A stretch of DNA of 64,000 bases from Pohlia nutans (GCA_022496805.1 CM040088.1:25465501-25529500); one strand, 5' to 3'. Shown: positions 22,926-36,597, counted from the stretch's first letter. The notes: a model not told the origin generated them from the letters alone. Numbers and translations are program-made.

Positions 22926-24884
22926 TCTTCACTCCTCTCCCCACTCACAACTCCTTCGTGCACTCCATCAACCCTAACCCCTTGCAAACCCTAGTACCAT
23001 TGCATCAGCGCAAACACTCCGGCCTTCACATCAGAATTCTTCTACAAACCAGAACTGATGGCCCGAAAACCAACGACTGACGACATACGTCGACAGAATC
23101 AAAGTGGAGTGAGACCAGCAGAATTGGCTCTGAGTGGGTCCGGCGAAAGGGCGATGGCTGATTGATTGCCCGCGTGTCTGACGGATTTGCGTTGTGACTG
23201 ACAAGCACGGAAAGGAATTGAATGCGGTGACGATGGTCCAGCGTTTCGGAAATACCCTACGCTATTGTCAGATTTGACGTAAATTAATAAAGGAAAAAAA
23301 TGAGATGTTGAAAACATAGCTTAGCATAATAAAGCAATGGGAGTCAACATCCTTTTGCAATGGGACCACAGTCTAGTTTACAATTAGAAAAAAAGTTTAA
23401 GTGGCAATGACACCGCAGTACCAAAATTCATGGAATGTAAATGGCATTTCTTCATTACTTAAAGAAGTGAATCTAAGTGAAGATTCTCTTTCAATCCAAT
23501 TTTCAAAAGGGTGTTCCATTGCACTACTCTATTGTGCTATGCGCATACTAAAGCAACAGGAACAAATACCCTTTTCAAATGGGACCTCAATCTAGTTATG
23601 ATTAAAAACTAAATTTAGTACATGGCAATTACAAGGAGATTTCACAATTTATGGAATACAAGTGACATTCATACATCACTTAAAAGAGTGAATATTCTCC
23701 TTGAGATTCACTTTGAAAAGGGTGCTCCCTACTTGTGCTCTATTATGCTATGAATCTTCTGAAATTTTGAAAGCTAAATGTTGAATGTTAAGGAAATTCT
23801 TAAAACATGAACGACTAATATTGACAACAGAAGTATGGGGTAAGCTGCTAGACTTGTTAGAATGATGAGAGATTTTAGTTTAAATCAGTGTCCGGGAAGA
23901 TTTTGAGGAATGCTGGTAATTTTCCTCCATTGTCAACACTAAACCAGTTCTTCATATGGCTACTTTGGTTTTGGCCTTTGTTTATAACTAAAAATAGAAT
24001 TATTCTTAAAATTTTATACGGTAATTAGCCTATGGTTTCAAACTTGAATCAGTATTTTGAATGATTGAACCAGTTGACTTGAAACTAACCACAGGTTCTT
24101 CCCGATAAATTACTAAAATGGTGAGAAATTTTAGTAAATTGTCAAAAACAATGCTAATATTTACAAGACCTTAAACAAAATACCAATAATTTTCAAGAAA
24201 TACAAGAATTCTTGTCTCTTGCTCATCATGGCACATGATGTCCTACACTATTCATCAAATTTAAGAATATCAAATTGGACTAAAATCATTTCAAAATTTG
24301 CTCTAGTTTCATTTGTTCTTACAATTGAACAACATTTTCACAGAAAAAAGGTTTAAACTTAGCCAGTTTTAAGAACACAAGTCAGAACGTGGATGATAGA
24401 ATGAGGAAACGGGGAGCAAAAAAGCAAGAAAGCCAATTTGACAGAAACCTAAATCATAAATTGCAATTAGAAATGAGCATGTAAACTATCCGAATAAGCT
24501 ATGTGGTGCCGTGCCATGGACAGCAATAGATAATGAGAAATAATTCTTGTGCTTTGGTAAATTTTCTATTCCCTGTGGGCATATACGATTCTACAGTAGG
24601 TCCTTTTTCTACATAAAGATTTACAATGCTACTGTACAGTACAATGCCTGTACAGGCATTATTTCTACTGTTGAGGAATGAAGGATTGGCCTTTCACACA
24701 GAACGATTGGCTACTGTTCCACACACAAGGAAAAAACATTCACGCTCACCAACCATGAAGATAAGCATGAAAACGGTCAAGCAAAAATGGCATAAAGCTC
24801 AAAATAATGAAGAAAAATTTGTGTACACATGATCACAACCCAAGGCAAGGGTAAAAAATTCATTCGAGTCAATTCTACCGCTAT
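22926..24884. other. Region between hydrolase and EXO70 with an imperfect tandem duplication
   Basis: The first few hundred bases are presumably the hydrolase promoter. Around 23335-23760 a unit of about 220 bp occurs twice in a row with divergence (both copies carry CTTTTNNAATGGGACC and TCACTTAAA-type text). The rest is AT-rich without a gene. Confidence 0.5.
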
Positions 24885-27737
24885 TTAATTACTGCCTAGA
24901 AACAAATCATCTAGCATGCTCTCCATCACTTCAGGAGAATATTTCATGTACTTGTCTGAATCTCGGAGGCGCCCGTCCAAGAGAGGCTTAAAGTGACCCA
25001 CAAAGCTCATGTATGCAGGCACCACCATCTGCGTGATGGCGGCCAAGGTGCCATCCCTCAAATCCTTCTCTGATATGATCCACTTCGACTGGGTTTGAAT
25101 AGCCTCATCGAAGGCTGCAGTAAATGCCTTCAGTCTCTGCCGGACCAAATCACGTGACCCGCTCTTACTTGAGGAAGAGCTCTGAAGCCCCTCACGATTC
25201 AGATGTTGGAGCACCCATTGCCAGCCTTCGCGTTGGTACTTCAATGCATTTTGTGACACCTAAACATCCCAATCCAAAATTAATCTCAATACTCATGTGA
25301 CAGGACTGAACCTAAGTTTATGAAAGAGTACATCATTCCTCAAAATTAAATAGAAATGCACTGGAACTATTCTAATCAACCACGTTGATATGTCCAACGT
25401 GACCTTTTTCACTTGTCTAATGTGACATGTCTTTAACGACTAAATGAGTCACTAAAGACATGCTGTTATGGACATTTAGTCGTTACAGACATGTAACATT
25501 AGACAAGATTTCTACTAGTGTCTTACTCTGTTCGAGAGTAATTATTACCTTTTTGCCAACTTCAGATATCCAGTCTTCGCCCAACAGTGGCCCCAGATCG
25601 CTGTTCTTCACACGATTGCGGATGTAGTACATGTTATTCATCAAAAATATGTGACGCAAAGCAGGGTCGTGGAACTCTTTGCCCCGAGCCTCGACTAGCC
25701 CTTCAAGAGTTTGCAGAATTTGAGCTATACCCTGAGCCAGTCCCCTCTCCTGAGCTCCTTCGCCCTCCCAACTTTGGGCAATCCGGAGCACCTTGCTCAA
25801 TGTCTTAGGAAACTCAGCAAGCACATATTTCAAATAGTTCACCACCCAGCTGCAGAGTTGCATGACCCTGCCATCTGGGGACACGCCTTCCTTTTGCTCC
25901 TTTACCCAGTCATCAATCTCCCAAAATGTCTTTCCAGTTGCATAAACAACCTGTCATCGTGGAAAATGCAGCAAGTGAGAATGTTGGACCAAGATTAATT
26001 ATTTATGAAAAAGAGGCCGTTTGCTACGAGATAAACTGGCTGTAAGCCCAGTCGATGTCACTGTGACCATTATACTTCTTGGACTAAGCATTTGAAAATC
26101 CGCAAAATGACATGGATTTAATTATCGACTTGATGAGGTCGCAAAGGAGTGGGTAAGCACCTGTTTCAGAAGCTCTCGGTAACGTGTTCGGATCTCTCCA
26201 CAAGCCTGCCCATCAAACACCTGAATAACGCTGTGTTCACACTTCTCCATGCTTTCGTACATTTCAAGTAGCTTCGAGAGCTTCTCAGGAGAACGTTCAC
26301 TTGCTGCAACACTCTCTCCGAATCGAAGGAAAGCGTTGATCTCAGGCTCAGCCAGATTACGGAGAATTTCCACCCACACTGTTTTCGAATTCTCCACGTT
26401 TTTAAACACCTGACGAGCGAGGCGCCTTTCACCAGCATACAGCACCTTCACGACAACCTCAAGTTGTTGAGTCCAAGTTTGTATCATGCTCTGCAGGTCA
26501 TCCCATGGAATTGCACTCACTGATTTTGGAGTGACATTATCCATATAACTCACATCCAAAGCCTGCACAACACACAGGAGAAACAGAAACAGTCAGCAAG
26601 AAATACTTGAGCAAATTTCATAGTATTCATGCGGAAAAAAAAGGGCCGGATTGCAGACTCCTTCCTTGTGGCGTCCATCAGTTAGACTCGTCAACCTTAA
26701 ATTCAAGTACTCGTATCATCCCTACTGTACTATAAGACATAACGAGTATTGAAGCAACAGGAAATATTAACCAAAGAGCCAAAGGCCCCATAAGATGTAA
26801 CACTTACTTGCAGACTTTCTTCACAAATGCTACCTCGGATGTCTTGATATGCATCTATACATCTGTCATAATGAGCATTGCCTGCTAGTCTTGCGATAAT
26901 AACTTGCAGCTTCTGCAGCACCTCCGGTGGGTAACTGACCAAATAGTTCAACTCGGAAGAAGAGGAAGGGGATGCTCCTTCTTGAGGGGCCATCTGTTCG
27001 GGTAAATCGATTGGGTGACCGTGCTCGCTCAGGAGGCGCTTGAATTCTTTCTCAAGCTGGCCAAGTGCAGTGACTAATAACCCACCGTCGAGCTCATGTG
27101 ACCCACCTGCAAGAATTCCACATGCTTCCATCAGTACATTGGCCTCCTCAGAGAACACAAATGCACACAAATGTGGTATATTTAAACCCATACCTGTCTT
27201 TTGAGCCTTCATAGTTGCCAGTGATTCATTGAGTCGCCGGAGACGGGCAGCGTCAGCGGAGCCGGTTTCGTTCAAGAACGTGACAGCTTCTTGTAACCAC
27301 TTGACGGCTAAGATGGAGTTGTGCTTCAAATAATCTAGAGCTTCTTCGAGCTGCATTAATGCGGCCAAGTAGGCATCGAAGTCATCCCGGGGCTCCCGCA
27401 ACAGCCTCACCCTAATCTTGTTGACCACATCAAACATTCGAAGCACTGACATAGCAGGCTCCAAGGTTTTATCTATTCTTTGCGTCAACCCCTCCGTGAC
27501 AATGGATTGCTGCTGCAGGGGCGCCAATGCTCTCCTCACTGGAGACAAACGCTGCTGTGCACTCTGCAGTCGTCGGTTGGATTCATCCAACAAGTTGCCC
27601 AATTGCCGGGACTTCTCCAAGGACAGACAGAGAGCATTTCGAGCGGCCAGAAGCTTCGCTAAGCCATCTGATGGAGGCAGAGCCGGCCTCAGGGTCGGCC
27701 CGGCTGACTTCTCATTCCCTGCCCTTTCGGCACCCAT
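24885..27737 (-). CDS. Exocyst complex subunit EXO70 family
   Basis: EXO70 subunit of the exocyst, which tethers secretory vesicles to the plasma membrane. Exons: 27737-27194, 27106-26808, 26562-26161, 25950-25549 and 25259-24885, giving about 673 residues, close to the usual size. N-terminal helical region about 30-260. The family core includes VRLLREP, LEEALDYLKHNS, LNYLVSYPPEV, WDDLQSMIQTW, VMQLCSWVVNYL, IFLMNNMYYIRNRV and KYMKYSPEVMESMLDDLF at the C-terminus. The 87-bp piece 27193-27107 has a good donor (CAG|GTATGG) and acceptor (TTGCAG|GT) but is in frame and stop-free, so retention would add 29 residues. The clade (A to I) was not determined. Intron 3 holds a 32-bp-arm hairpin (25415-25504). 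Confidence 0.93.
25415..25504. repeat. Hairpin with 32-bp arms inside an EXO70 intron
   Basis: Arms 25415-25446 and 25473-25504 are complementary at all but two positions; the shared core is GACATGTCTTTAACGACTAA. It is possibly a tiny foldback element. Confidence 0.8.
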
Positions 27738-29649
27738 GATACCTCCTCACGACAGCCTGCAACTTCGGTGAGTTTCCCCACACGAGCACATAATTCTGCT
27801 TGAAATCCACTTCTCGTCCTTCACAAAGCAATACACTTCAATCCCGACCTCCTTGATCGGACTATGCTATAAGCCCTGTTCAGCCTGTATCCGCACCCAC
27901 GATACAACCTGCTCCCAATGCAAGAAGGAAAGAAGACAAAAAATTCTCCTGCACGCTTTCACCTTCGCTACAAATAGATGCTCCCCTGAAAACTACTCTG
28001 ATCGTCCACATCCCCGGATCCAATCCAGCTGCAGCAGGGTCGTTTCTCTGCACGGTTCAAGTTTCATTGCCAAAAAAAAAAGAAACCTTCTCCTGCAACT
28101 TGTGAGCTCTCTTGCTGTGCAGACTTGCAGACACTCTGCCGACCGGCCGAAGAAGAGAAACTGTCTGCAAGACCTAGCCTAAACCTCGCCAGACTGTGAG
28201 GGAGATATGGTACAAGGTGAAAGAGATCAGAACCCAACCGCCAGCTGTAATCCTGCAGATACCCAACTCCGCCTCATCAACAACTTGCCTCTACGAATAT
28301 GCCAGAACAGGGGAGTAGAAGACGAAGAAGAAGAAGCTCTAGGTTACGCAAGTGGGCAGCCTTTCAGAGCAAGTCTCGAGAGAACAGAAGCAACTCAGAG
28401 TTACGCATTGAATGTGAAGGACTGAAGTCTCTCAACTCGTTTTCCTGAATGACCACAGTTCATGCTAATACCTCTCCACGCGGTAAGAAAACAACTGCCT
28501 CTCCATCACTGACAGTGAAATGCATTGCTCCTCCTCCACTAACTTACTCTGACAAAAGAGCAAACGTTCAACTAAACTCGCATTCCTGCAACATATATTC
28601 CGAGAACCGCAAACGTAAGAAAGTCGACACAACAACAACGAAGACGACGGCGCCTGGGTCTCGGGTGAGTTATGGTCGCTCCCGCGAAAACGAGGGAGTT
28701 TCACGCTGCAAAAGTGTTCTATTACAATCGAATAATTTCAAAAGGAATGTAAGATTAAAATAACACAACGTACGCTGTGAAGTTTGAAACTCGGGAAGGC
28801 GTAGACCGACCTCCAAAGTGGACCGAAATATTCAGTGACAAACTAGTCTAAGTTACCCCTTCCCAAGTCGCGTAAAAGGGTTGCCTAAGGACGTCAGCAA
28901 GCAGATGAAAACACGCAGGGACAGACCCCACCATAGTCACAGCCAAACACCACGAGCCAACGCGCTATCAATAGTAAAAACGGAATTTCAGCGATTTCAG
29001 TTGTTTCAGTTGTTCCCCCAAAACCTAAAACCTATTCTTCACACGAACTCCATGTCATTTTGCAATGAAATCCATCAGAAACATGTCACCAACATCTCAT
29101 TACGTGCAAAAGCTGACATCTGCCATGATCCTATGTAATGGAAAGCATGTTCTGCATATACACCGAAATTATGCAGAGATTGCTTGTGAGCTCCAATTGT
29201 AACCTCCAGGCTTGACTTGATAACTTATTCAGTTTCCACCATCGCCGGCTGCTTGCGATCCGTCGGCAACAAGATTCTGATGACGAACTGGGTCGCTCAT
29301 AAGATTAATATAATGCGATTTAGAAGAATCTGCGAAGCCGCGAGTGAGGGCTGTGTGAAGATAGAAGTTTAGGGATGAAATCGACGCTCGAGAGGTGGAC
29401 GTCCGTCGGTCGCCATGGTGCTGGTGCGCGTCACGGATTTCGTGCCGGCGCCGTCCGGACGGAAGGGCGTACGTCCATCAGTCGCAGTCAGTCAGTCCCG
29501 CCGCCCTCAAGCGTGATGGACGGACCGTGAGTCCGTGACAGGATCTGACATGACACATGGCGATGCTCTGGCATACTGGTCCTACTGGCCAGTGTTTTTC
29601 CTGTGTTTTGTTAGTTTTCTTCACAAAATCTAGCTATCTTCAGAGAGAA
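27738..29649. other. Upstream region of EXO70; GC-rich patch near its far end
   Basis: The EXO70 promoter and 5' UTR are expected near 27738-28500. No further gene was recognised. About 29360-29545 is notably GC- and CpG-rich and holds only a 33-codon open frame from ATG at 29415. It could be a remote regulatory patch or a gene remnant. Confidence 0.4.
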
Positions 29650-30599
29650 CATAACATTCAGTAGCCTTCCAAGAGGGTGCCTTTTAGTTTCATCCGCCTT
29701 TATATATGGAGTGACCAGTGATTTGTAATTGAATGGACTATTCAATCAAATAAACAATTACAAAGCACTGTTGAATTGTGATTGAGTGACTGCTTTTTAT
29801 TACTATTCACCATGGTTGATTGCTCTTGCTTAAACCCAGGGTTTCGGTATAAAGACCATCTAGGTTGGTGGTTACCACTAGTCTGCAATCTACTCCAGTG
29901 CTGCTGGTTCTAACACTGCCAAAACTAAAAGTGTCATAAGTTACTCAAAACTTGCTCAAATCAGGCAAACAAGGTACCAATCTCATAGCCCTCGGCATAC
30001 CGTTTCCAAAGAGCTAAAGAATAACACCATAGGACTAATATTGAAAGAGGTATCAGCTTCTAAAGGTCAGAACCCTAGAAGTCTATATCTTCTTCATATT
30101 ATACTTGAATCTTTTGAGTGAGGTATGCATCTTGTAGCCCTTGTTCAACCGTTTCTAAAAAGCCTAAGACCACTACCTTACGACTGATATTGAGGGAGAT
30201 GTGAGCTTTCAAAAATCAGATGTTATATTGTTCACATCTTGCTCAAAACTTACTCAAATCTTGCTTGTGATATATGCATCTTGTAGTGCACGATGAGATC
30301 TTTTCAATGAGCCCAAGATCAAATGCTAACTCCCAGTATTGAATGAGATATGAACGATTAAAGCTGCTGATTGAGAATTTAGGTGTTCACAGTGATGGGG
30401 GATTCAAATGAGTCCGCCTATGAGACCCCCTAAAGTTGTCTTATATACCAAAACCTTGGGTTTAATGCCACCTGCCCCCATAGCTACTGATGTGATGTGG
30501 AATATCCCACATCATTTCATTGGGGGATGAAATGATGTAGGATATTCCACATCATTCTGTTGGAGAAGGCAGCAGTCACAGAGGCTACTGAATGTTATG
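29650..30599. mobile_element. MITE with CATAACATTCAGTAGCC ends, interrupted
   Basis: Reverse copy of 4439-4758, split by the 628-bp element at 29834-30461. Without that insert and one TTAA it is about 318 bp, the same size as the first copy. The internal hairpin is at about 30489-30562. Confidence 0.82.
29834..30461. mobile_element. Nested element at TTAA with ACCCAGGGTTTCGGTATA ends
   Basis: 628 bp, flanked by TTAA at 29830-29833 and 30462-30465. The empty site GCTTAATGCC is preserved in the copy at 4439-4758. The 18-bp inverted ends differ at two positions. The interior contains degenerate repeats of about 110 bp (CATCTTGTAG and CTTGCTCAAA recur). It is a different family from the CCC-ended TTAA elements. 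Confidence 0.85.
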
Positions 30600-31925
30600 A
30601 AGGGAGAACTCTGGCCCAGGGCCAGCATGGATGAAGAATGTTAGGGGAAGTGCTACCAACTTGATCACTAGGGCCAAGAGGGCGCATGCTATCCTTGATG
30701 CCCTATTTCAAAGGTAGACTCCATAGTCACAAAGTAACAAGTACAAGTAACAAGAAACAAGTAAAATTAATATTTTGACTAGTTTTGTATAGTTATGGGG
30801 GGTGTTGTGTTGTGAATGGTAACTCCTTTAAGTTGGAGTATAGTCTCGGGGAGGTGACTATCAGAATTTTAGAAAACCACGTGAGATAAAAAAATAGGGT
30901 CAATTTAAATTTTTTAGGGTAAAATTTATAATTTCGTTATATCTACCATAGCATCGGAAATATGTCCCCTACATGATTATATGTAAAATAGAGTGGTGGA
31001 TAACTCCTCCATTTTAGTAATCAGTAGGAAAAAAATAGGGTCATAGACATAGGATCCCTCTAAAAGTGTGTAGTAGGATTAGTAGAATAATTATAGGTTT
31101 GACTACTTGGATGAAGAAGTGTGTAGTTTCTGTCCAAATTTGAATCAAGTGCGTTAGTGTAGAGGGAAATGTCGTGAGATTTTTTTGGGGAAGGAATGTG
31201 TTGGCGCTCCTCTACGGCCGTTGGGTTTTGCAACGACGCTGGACATATGGGACCTCGCTGGATGCTTAGAAACTGACAGCCTCCACCGTCACCCTCAACC
31301 AGTTTTGGTTTTGTCACAACCTCAGTCCTCGATCGTCAAGCTCACGCTTTTTCTGAGCATTTTATGGGGTTTCTTTCATACAGATTGATGCTGCAGAGTG
31401 GCCACTTCCTTTGCAATGTTTTCTACATATATTTGGTTTAGGGTTTAGCTTTCACGGTTCGTCTCTTCTTTGTTGGTTTTGTGATTCAGATTTTGCTCAA
31501 GTTTTGGTAGAGCAATTTTAGGGTAAGGCTTGCTTAGGGTTTGGGTAAGCATAGACGGTTAGGTGAAGCATGGAGTTCAGTTTTGCAATGCTGTAGTATT
31601 TTGTCCACTATTTGGTATTTGTACAATTTATAAAAAAAATATTGTGCCAAAAATTAGCCAATCTAAACAATTACAAATAAATATAGGGTGCTAAAAAAGA
31701 CGTCAAATAGCTTTTTATCTACAAATAGGGAGGGAGAAAACATTGAGAGGTGCATAAATATCCCCCCTATTAAATACCCCATTATCGCACGTGGTTACAA
31801 AACATAAGGGGGTGTGATCACCCCAAGAATATAGTGTGAGAAGTCTAAGGAATGTGTATGGCTATCTTCAAAAAAAAATATAGAGGAAATCTGATGAAAA
31901 GATTCAAAATTTTCTCATATTTTTC
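30600..31925. other. Spacer without a recognised gene
   Basis: AT-rich with scattered short frames. The best one (31185-31388, +) shows no family motif. Nothing was assigned. Confidence 0.4.
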
Positions 31926-31929
31926 CTTA

Positions 31930-32515
31930 ACCCTTAAAGGCCCCACCGATCCTTGTGGGGTTGATGGATGATTGTTTTCATCCATATCTCTTTCCTCATG
32001 AACCTCTTCACCATGCAACATATTTAGAGATACTTCATCAAGTTGTTGTCCTATTCAACAGTTGGATTTGGTGTTATTGGAGTACATACTTCTCTAAAAT
32101 TACAAACATATAAGTATGTAAAATTTTGACCAAGCCAAAATTGCATTGACTTTAGTTCAAAACTGGCCATCCAAATATGAGGTCATAGATTTAAGGAACA
32201 CAAAAATTTCAAAAAATCACCATGTCAAGAGTATCTCATTTCAAATCCGATTCAACATTTTTTTTACTCAAAAGTTATCAATATTTTGTTTGTAATCAAA
32301 TTTAGAAGGAATTTTTAATTTTTTACTTTCAAATTTTATAATAAAATATTGGTTATAGCATTAGTGAATCTAACTATACGGATGGAATCTAAAATTCAGA
32401 ACCTACAACTTTCAATTCGAAAATATCAATTTATATCAATTCCAAAATATTCCTCCAAACAATACTTTATAATGGTTTTTTTTCTCAAATTGTCAATTCT
32501 AGGGACACCTTGTGG
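31930..32515. mobile_element. TTAA-type element
   Basis: 586 bp between TTAA at 31926-31929 and 32516-32519; the left end is CCCTTAAAGG and the right end is decayed. It is a reverse relative of 51942-52521 (shared GATGGAATCTAAAATTCA). Confidence 0.8.
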
Positions 32516-32604
32516 TTAACAAAAGATAAATGTCATATTTTGTAAAGAAATCTAGCAAAATATAGCCCAAAAAAAATGTTGCTATTGGTTGTCTCAAGGC
32601 TCCA

Positions 32605-33736
32605 CACTAGTAGAAAAGGTGGCGCTCCCTAGGGAGATGCCTAGGCAATATCATTGTGCATGCATGGAATTGGGCACTACTTGCCTGGGCACCCCGGGGG
32701 GTGCACTTAGTGTTAAAAGCCAAGTATAACATGTGTGCGTCACCTCCAAATTAATACCCCTATATACAGTTTTCTTTCATTAAAAAAATAATACCGTACC
32801 AGGAAAGCAGGGTCGGCACTTTTGTGTCGAATAATTAATAAAAGTTCAAAAAGTGGAGGTCGGCACTTTCAAAAACAATTATTAAAAATTCGGCTATTAA
32901 TAACTAACATTGAATTTTACTAGCGGCTAAACGTTTTCTTTTGTTTTTTGTCTACGATTTTTGTTGACTTCATTTTTGTTGATTTCGACAAAATACTTGA
33001 TAAATTTATTTATTTTTTCGGCATTTTTTGGGGGAATTATTTTCTGCCGACCCTGCCTTCCTGGTACGGTATACATACATACATACATATAACAAAATAG
33101 AAGCATAATGTATGTATGCATGTTCAAAGTAAATTAAAAAAACAAAAGCCTAACATATGTATACAATGAAAAACATGGCCTAAAACATAGGCCTAAATAT
33201 TTTTCACTACAAAGGTACTTATTTATCATTGATAAAATCATTAAACATTTCTTTATCTGTATGATGTAACTCATACAAGTTTTTCCTTACTACAAAAGTT
33301 ACTGAAGCTATTGCAATAATAGTTTCTAAGTCTACCATGATATGATTCGTCAAGTCATAAGTTCATAGTGCTCCATGATCTTTTTTGTACCAATACAATC
33401 CAATCTCCATATGAAATGGTCGATCCAACAAGTCAATTGGTTCACTATATTCAACCCACCTATTAGTGATTTTTCTACGCATTTTATAAACCCTTCCTAA
33501 ATACCAAGTTTGAGTGGATGGCCCTATATGTAAACTTGCAATTTTTATCACATTAAAAATGGGCAATGTATATTTACGAAATTGAACAAAGTAATACCCT
33601 AAGCTTATGTATATTTTGTAAGCCCGCCCTACAATTAATACCCCTTTTGTTCACTCACATAGTTCCATACGGGATATTGTAGTGCACCCCCCGGGCTTAG
33701 ACATCTCCCTAGGCAGTGCCACCTTTTCTACTAGTA
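32605..33736. mobile_element. CACTA-like element with nested insertion
   Basis: About 1.1 kb. Left end CACTAGTAGAAAAGGTGGC; the right end is the inverse with the final base changed. The inverted ends extend about 35 bp (CCTAGGGAGATG) and are followed by GGGGGGTGCACT on both sides. CACTAGTAGAAA is the usual CACTA tip in plants. No transposase remains. A CATA microsatellite lies at about 33070-33090. Confidence 0.75.
32791..33072. mobile_element. Nested element with ATACCGTACC...GCAGGGTCGGC ends
   Basis: 282 bp with 27-bp inverted ends that match at nearly every position (CAGGAAAGCAGGGTCGGC against CAGGAAGGCAGGGTCGGC). A decayed relative is at about 54657-54847. Confidence 0.8.
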
Positions 33737-35501
33737 ACACTTAGTAATCACTTGCTAGAAGACAACCTATAACTGATATGATAAGGTTTTTAGCATGGAA
33801 AATGTTGAAGTTTCATCGATGAGGTAATTTTTTATAGAGAAAGTAACAAAGATACTATAGAATGGTAATGACTAATACCAGTATATAGGTTCACCTATAA
33901 CCTACAACAATGAGAGGAATTATTGAACATAAAGTTATACCATGTGGCGTCTTTTGATTGACCAACATTGAAGTGACTTTTGGTAAGCACTTTGTTGACT
34001 TTTGGGTTCATGAAACACAGCTCTAGGAGGTTTACATATTACTTATCCACTATGGGTACCTCTACCGTAGATTTTTCTATTGTAAGGTAAAAATCCAAGT
34101 TAAAATAGGTTGTGATCAAATAAATGTAAACAACCCTTTGAGGGTCATTTACACTTACCTATCAAGCTTATATTTACCTATCATGCTATAAAGAAGCTTC
34201 ACCTAATTTGAACACTTTAAGAATTGAGTATATTTCCTACTATTAAATTGGCCAGCTTTTTTAAAATTCTTGTTAGCGATTACAAAGAGATTTTAATGCA
34301 ATTTGAGCATGTCGTATTTAGACACTACATGCAAAAGTAATAAAGGTTCAAAGCTTTTTTGTTAAGTGATCTAAAACGGACACGAGTTCTGAATGATGTT
34401 CATGTTGTGTACATGCTCAAAATGAAAATGTACTCAACATAAAAAATTATCCTAGTGTCCATATAAAAACCCTGATTGAATTAGGTGTTGTTCCCTTAAT
34501 ATGTGGTGAACCATCCAAAGTTACTAGGAATATTTGAACTACATCACCTGCTGCTTTTGTGAATAACATTCATCAAAAACAATGTTTTGATTCATAATTC
34601 TCCTATAGTTTACGAAAGAGAGACTGAGTCATGGATAGAATTGGCTATCAGTGGATGATTTTGCGACTTTCGATAGAGACACTACTCTACAAAACACACG
34701 AGCTTTGAATAATACAAAGTCATTTTCAACGGTACTTCCCTAGTAACAATTAACTATTGCACTTTGCATTTAGCTGATGATCCAATCACGTACTACCTAT
34801 ATGCCAACATGTATTAGACTAGCGTTGAAGGGTTAAACAAGCTTAGAGGATACTTCAAGAGATCTCCTTTAAAGGTTGTCGGCCTACTTTCTTTGTCGCA
34901 ATGCACTACTTTTGGGTTTTTTTGAACGTGTGAATTTATATAAACTACCATAACAAAAATTGAGTTGAATTCTTTCAGTAAAGTATAGTGTCTTTAGATA
35001 TGAAGCTAGGAAAAACATAAAATAATGAAAAATAAGTGTTATTTATAGATTTAGGGCTACAGGAAAAGTGAATTAGTGCACCGTCATATTGCACTAGTGC
35101 ACTACCACATTTTTAAAAGAGAAGGAAAAAAGAGGGTTGTAAATGGAATTTTAAGCTATAAATTTTTTCAATGTTCAAATATGTGAAAAACAATATCATC
35201 CATTTTTTTTTTGAGTTTTTTTTTTTTTTTTTTTTTTCAAACTTTCAATTTTAAAATGTGTTATTTTTGGTATAGATGAATTGTTTTTACTTTTTTGATG
35301 GATTTCTTTTTTGAGTGTGCTTAAGAATGAAATTTTGCAAGGAGGCGTTTTATTAAAAATTCATATATAGAATCAAATATGGACTATATTAACATTCAAA
35401 GTTTGATCATAAATTGGTCAAATTGTTATTAGAATGGGAGTTTTGATACTCAAAATTTTCAAGATAAATTCATTTTGACGAACTAAAATTTTATTCTATG
35501 G
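33737..35501. other. AT-rich spacer, no gene
   Basis: Only short frames. A T-rich run is at 35205-35237. The right part (35330-35500) belongs to the old repeat also seen at 7545-8060. Confidence 0.45.
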
Positions 35502-35505
35502 TTAA

Positions 35506-36070
35506 CCCCTGAAGGACCTACTGTCCATTTTTTGAACAATGTACAAATTTTGTCCACATTTTCTCATCTGTCATGCACTTTCTGCAAGGAAAAGAAATAC
35601 AACAAAATTTTATGGCAAGATACCTCATGCATATGTGATCCAATTAGAAAGGGGATGATTTGTGAAATATAATGCCTCATTTCATGTTGTAGTAATTCAC
35701 CAAAAATTTCAAAGATTTTAGTCTAAATGTGCTCTTGAAAAAATCAACTCATAAAATTAAACAACCAAAAAATCTCCAAAAATCACTACACTTGGAGTAT
35801 TTCATTTTAATCCATCACAACAAATTTCATCTACAAATTGTCAATATCTTAGTCGTAATTGAATTCAAAAATATTTTTGGATTTCAAATTTCAAATTTTA
35901 TACAAAAATACTGGTGATAGAAATCTCAAATCTAACCATATGGATAGAATCTAAAATTCATAATGTACAACTTTTATTAGTACATCAAGTTCAAAATATC
36001 CCTCTTAGTTGCATTTTATGATGCATCTTTGCAAAATTGCCAAATTTACGAAGTGAGGACGTTTAGAGGG
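35506..36070. mobile_element. TTAA-type element
   Basis: 565 bp between TTAA at 35502-35505 and 36071-36074. Left end CCCCTGAAGGACC; right end GTTTAGAGGG. It shares one TTAA with the next copy. Confidence 0.85.
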
Positions 36071-36074
36071 TTAA

Positions 36075-36597
36075 CCCTTAACTGCCTATGTGTGCATTTT
36101 TTGGACGATGTACAGATTCATCCACGTTTCCTCATGCATCATGCACTTTTTGCAGTGTGAATTTTTTACTATAGATTTTATAAGAATTTAACCTCATGCA
36201 TGTGTGAACCGATTAGAATGGAGATGATTTGTGAAATTTTTATGCCTTGTTTCATGTTGTACCCATTCACCAAAAGTTTCTAAGATCTTAGTTCAAATAG
36301 TTCAAAAGTGCTCTTGAAAAATTCAACTCATAAAATTAAGCAACTAAAAAATCTCCAAAAATCACTACACTTGTAGTATTACATTTCAACCAATCAAAAA
36401 AAATTCATCCACAAATTGTCATTATCTTAATTTTAATCAAATTATAAAAGAATTTTGAATTTTGAATTTCAAATTTTATACAAAAATATTGGTGACAACA
36501 ATCATAGATTTAACCATATGGATAGAATTTAAAATTTATAATGTACAAATTTTATTCAAACATCAAGTTCAAAATATTCCTCTTCGTTGCATAATAT
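36075..36597. mobile_element. TTAA-type element, right end truncated
   Basis: Starts CCCTTAACTGCC right after the TTAA shared with 35506-36070 and is the same family in the same orientation. The homology stops near 36597 without a GGG-TTAA end. Confidence 0.72.

Noticed and set aside
27853..28763. Several plus-strand frames upstream of EXO70
   Set aside because: They overlap the expected promoter/5' UTR of EXO70 on the other strand, lack motifs and differ in phase.
33066..33120. CATA tandem run considered as a CRISPR-like or regulatory array
   Set aside because: It is a simple microsatellite inside a transposon. No spacer structure exists anywhere in the window.
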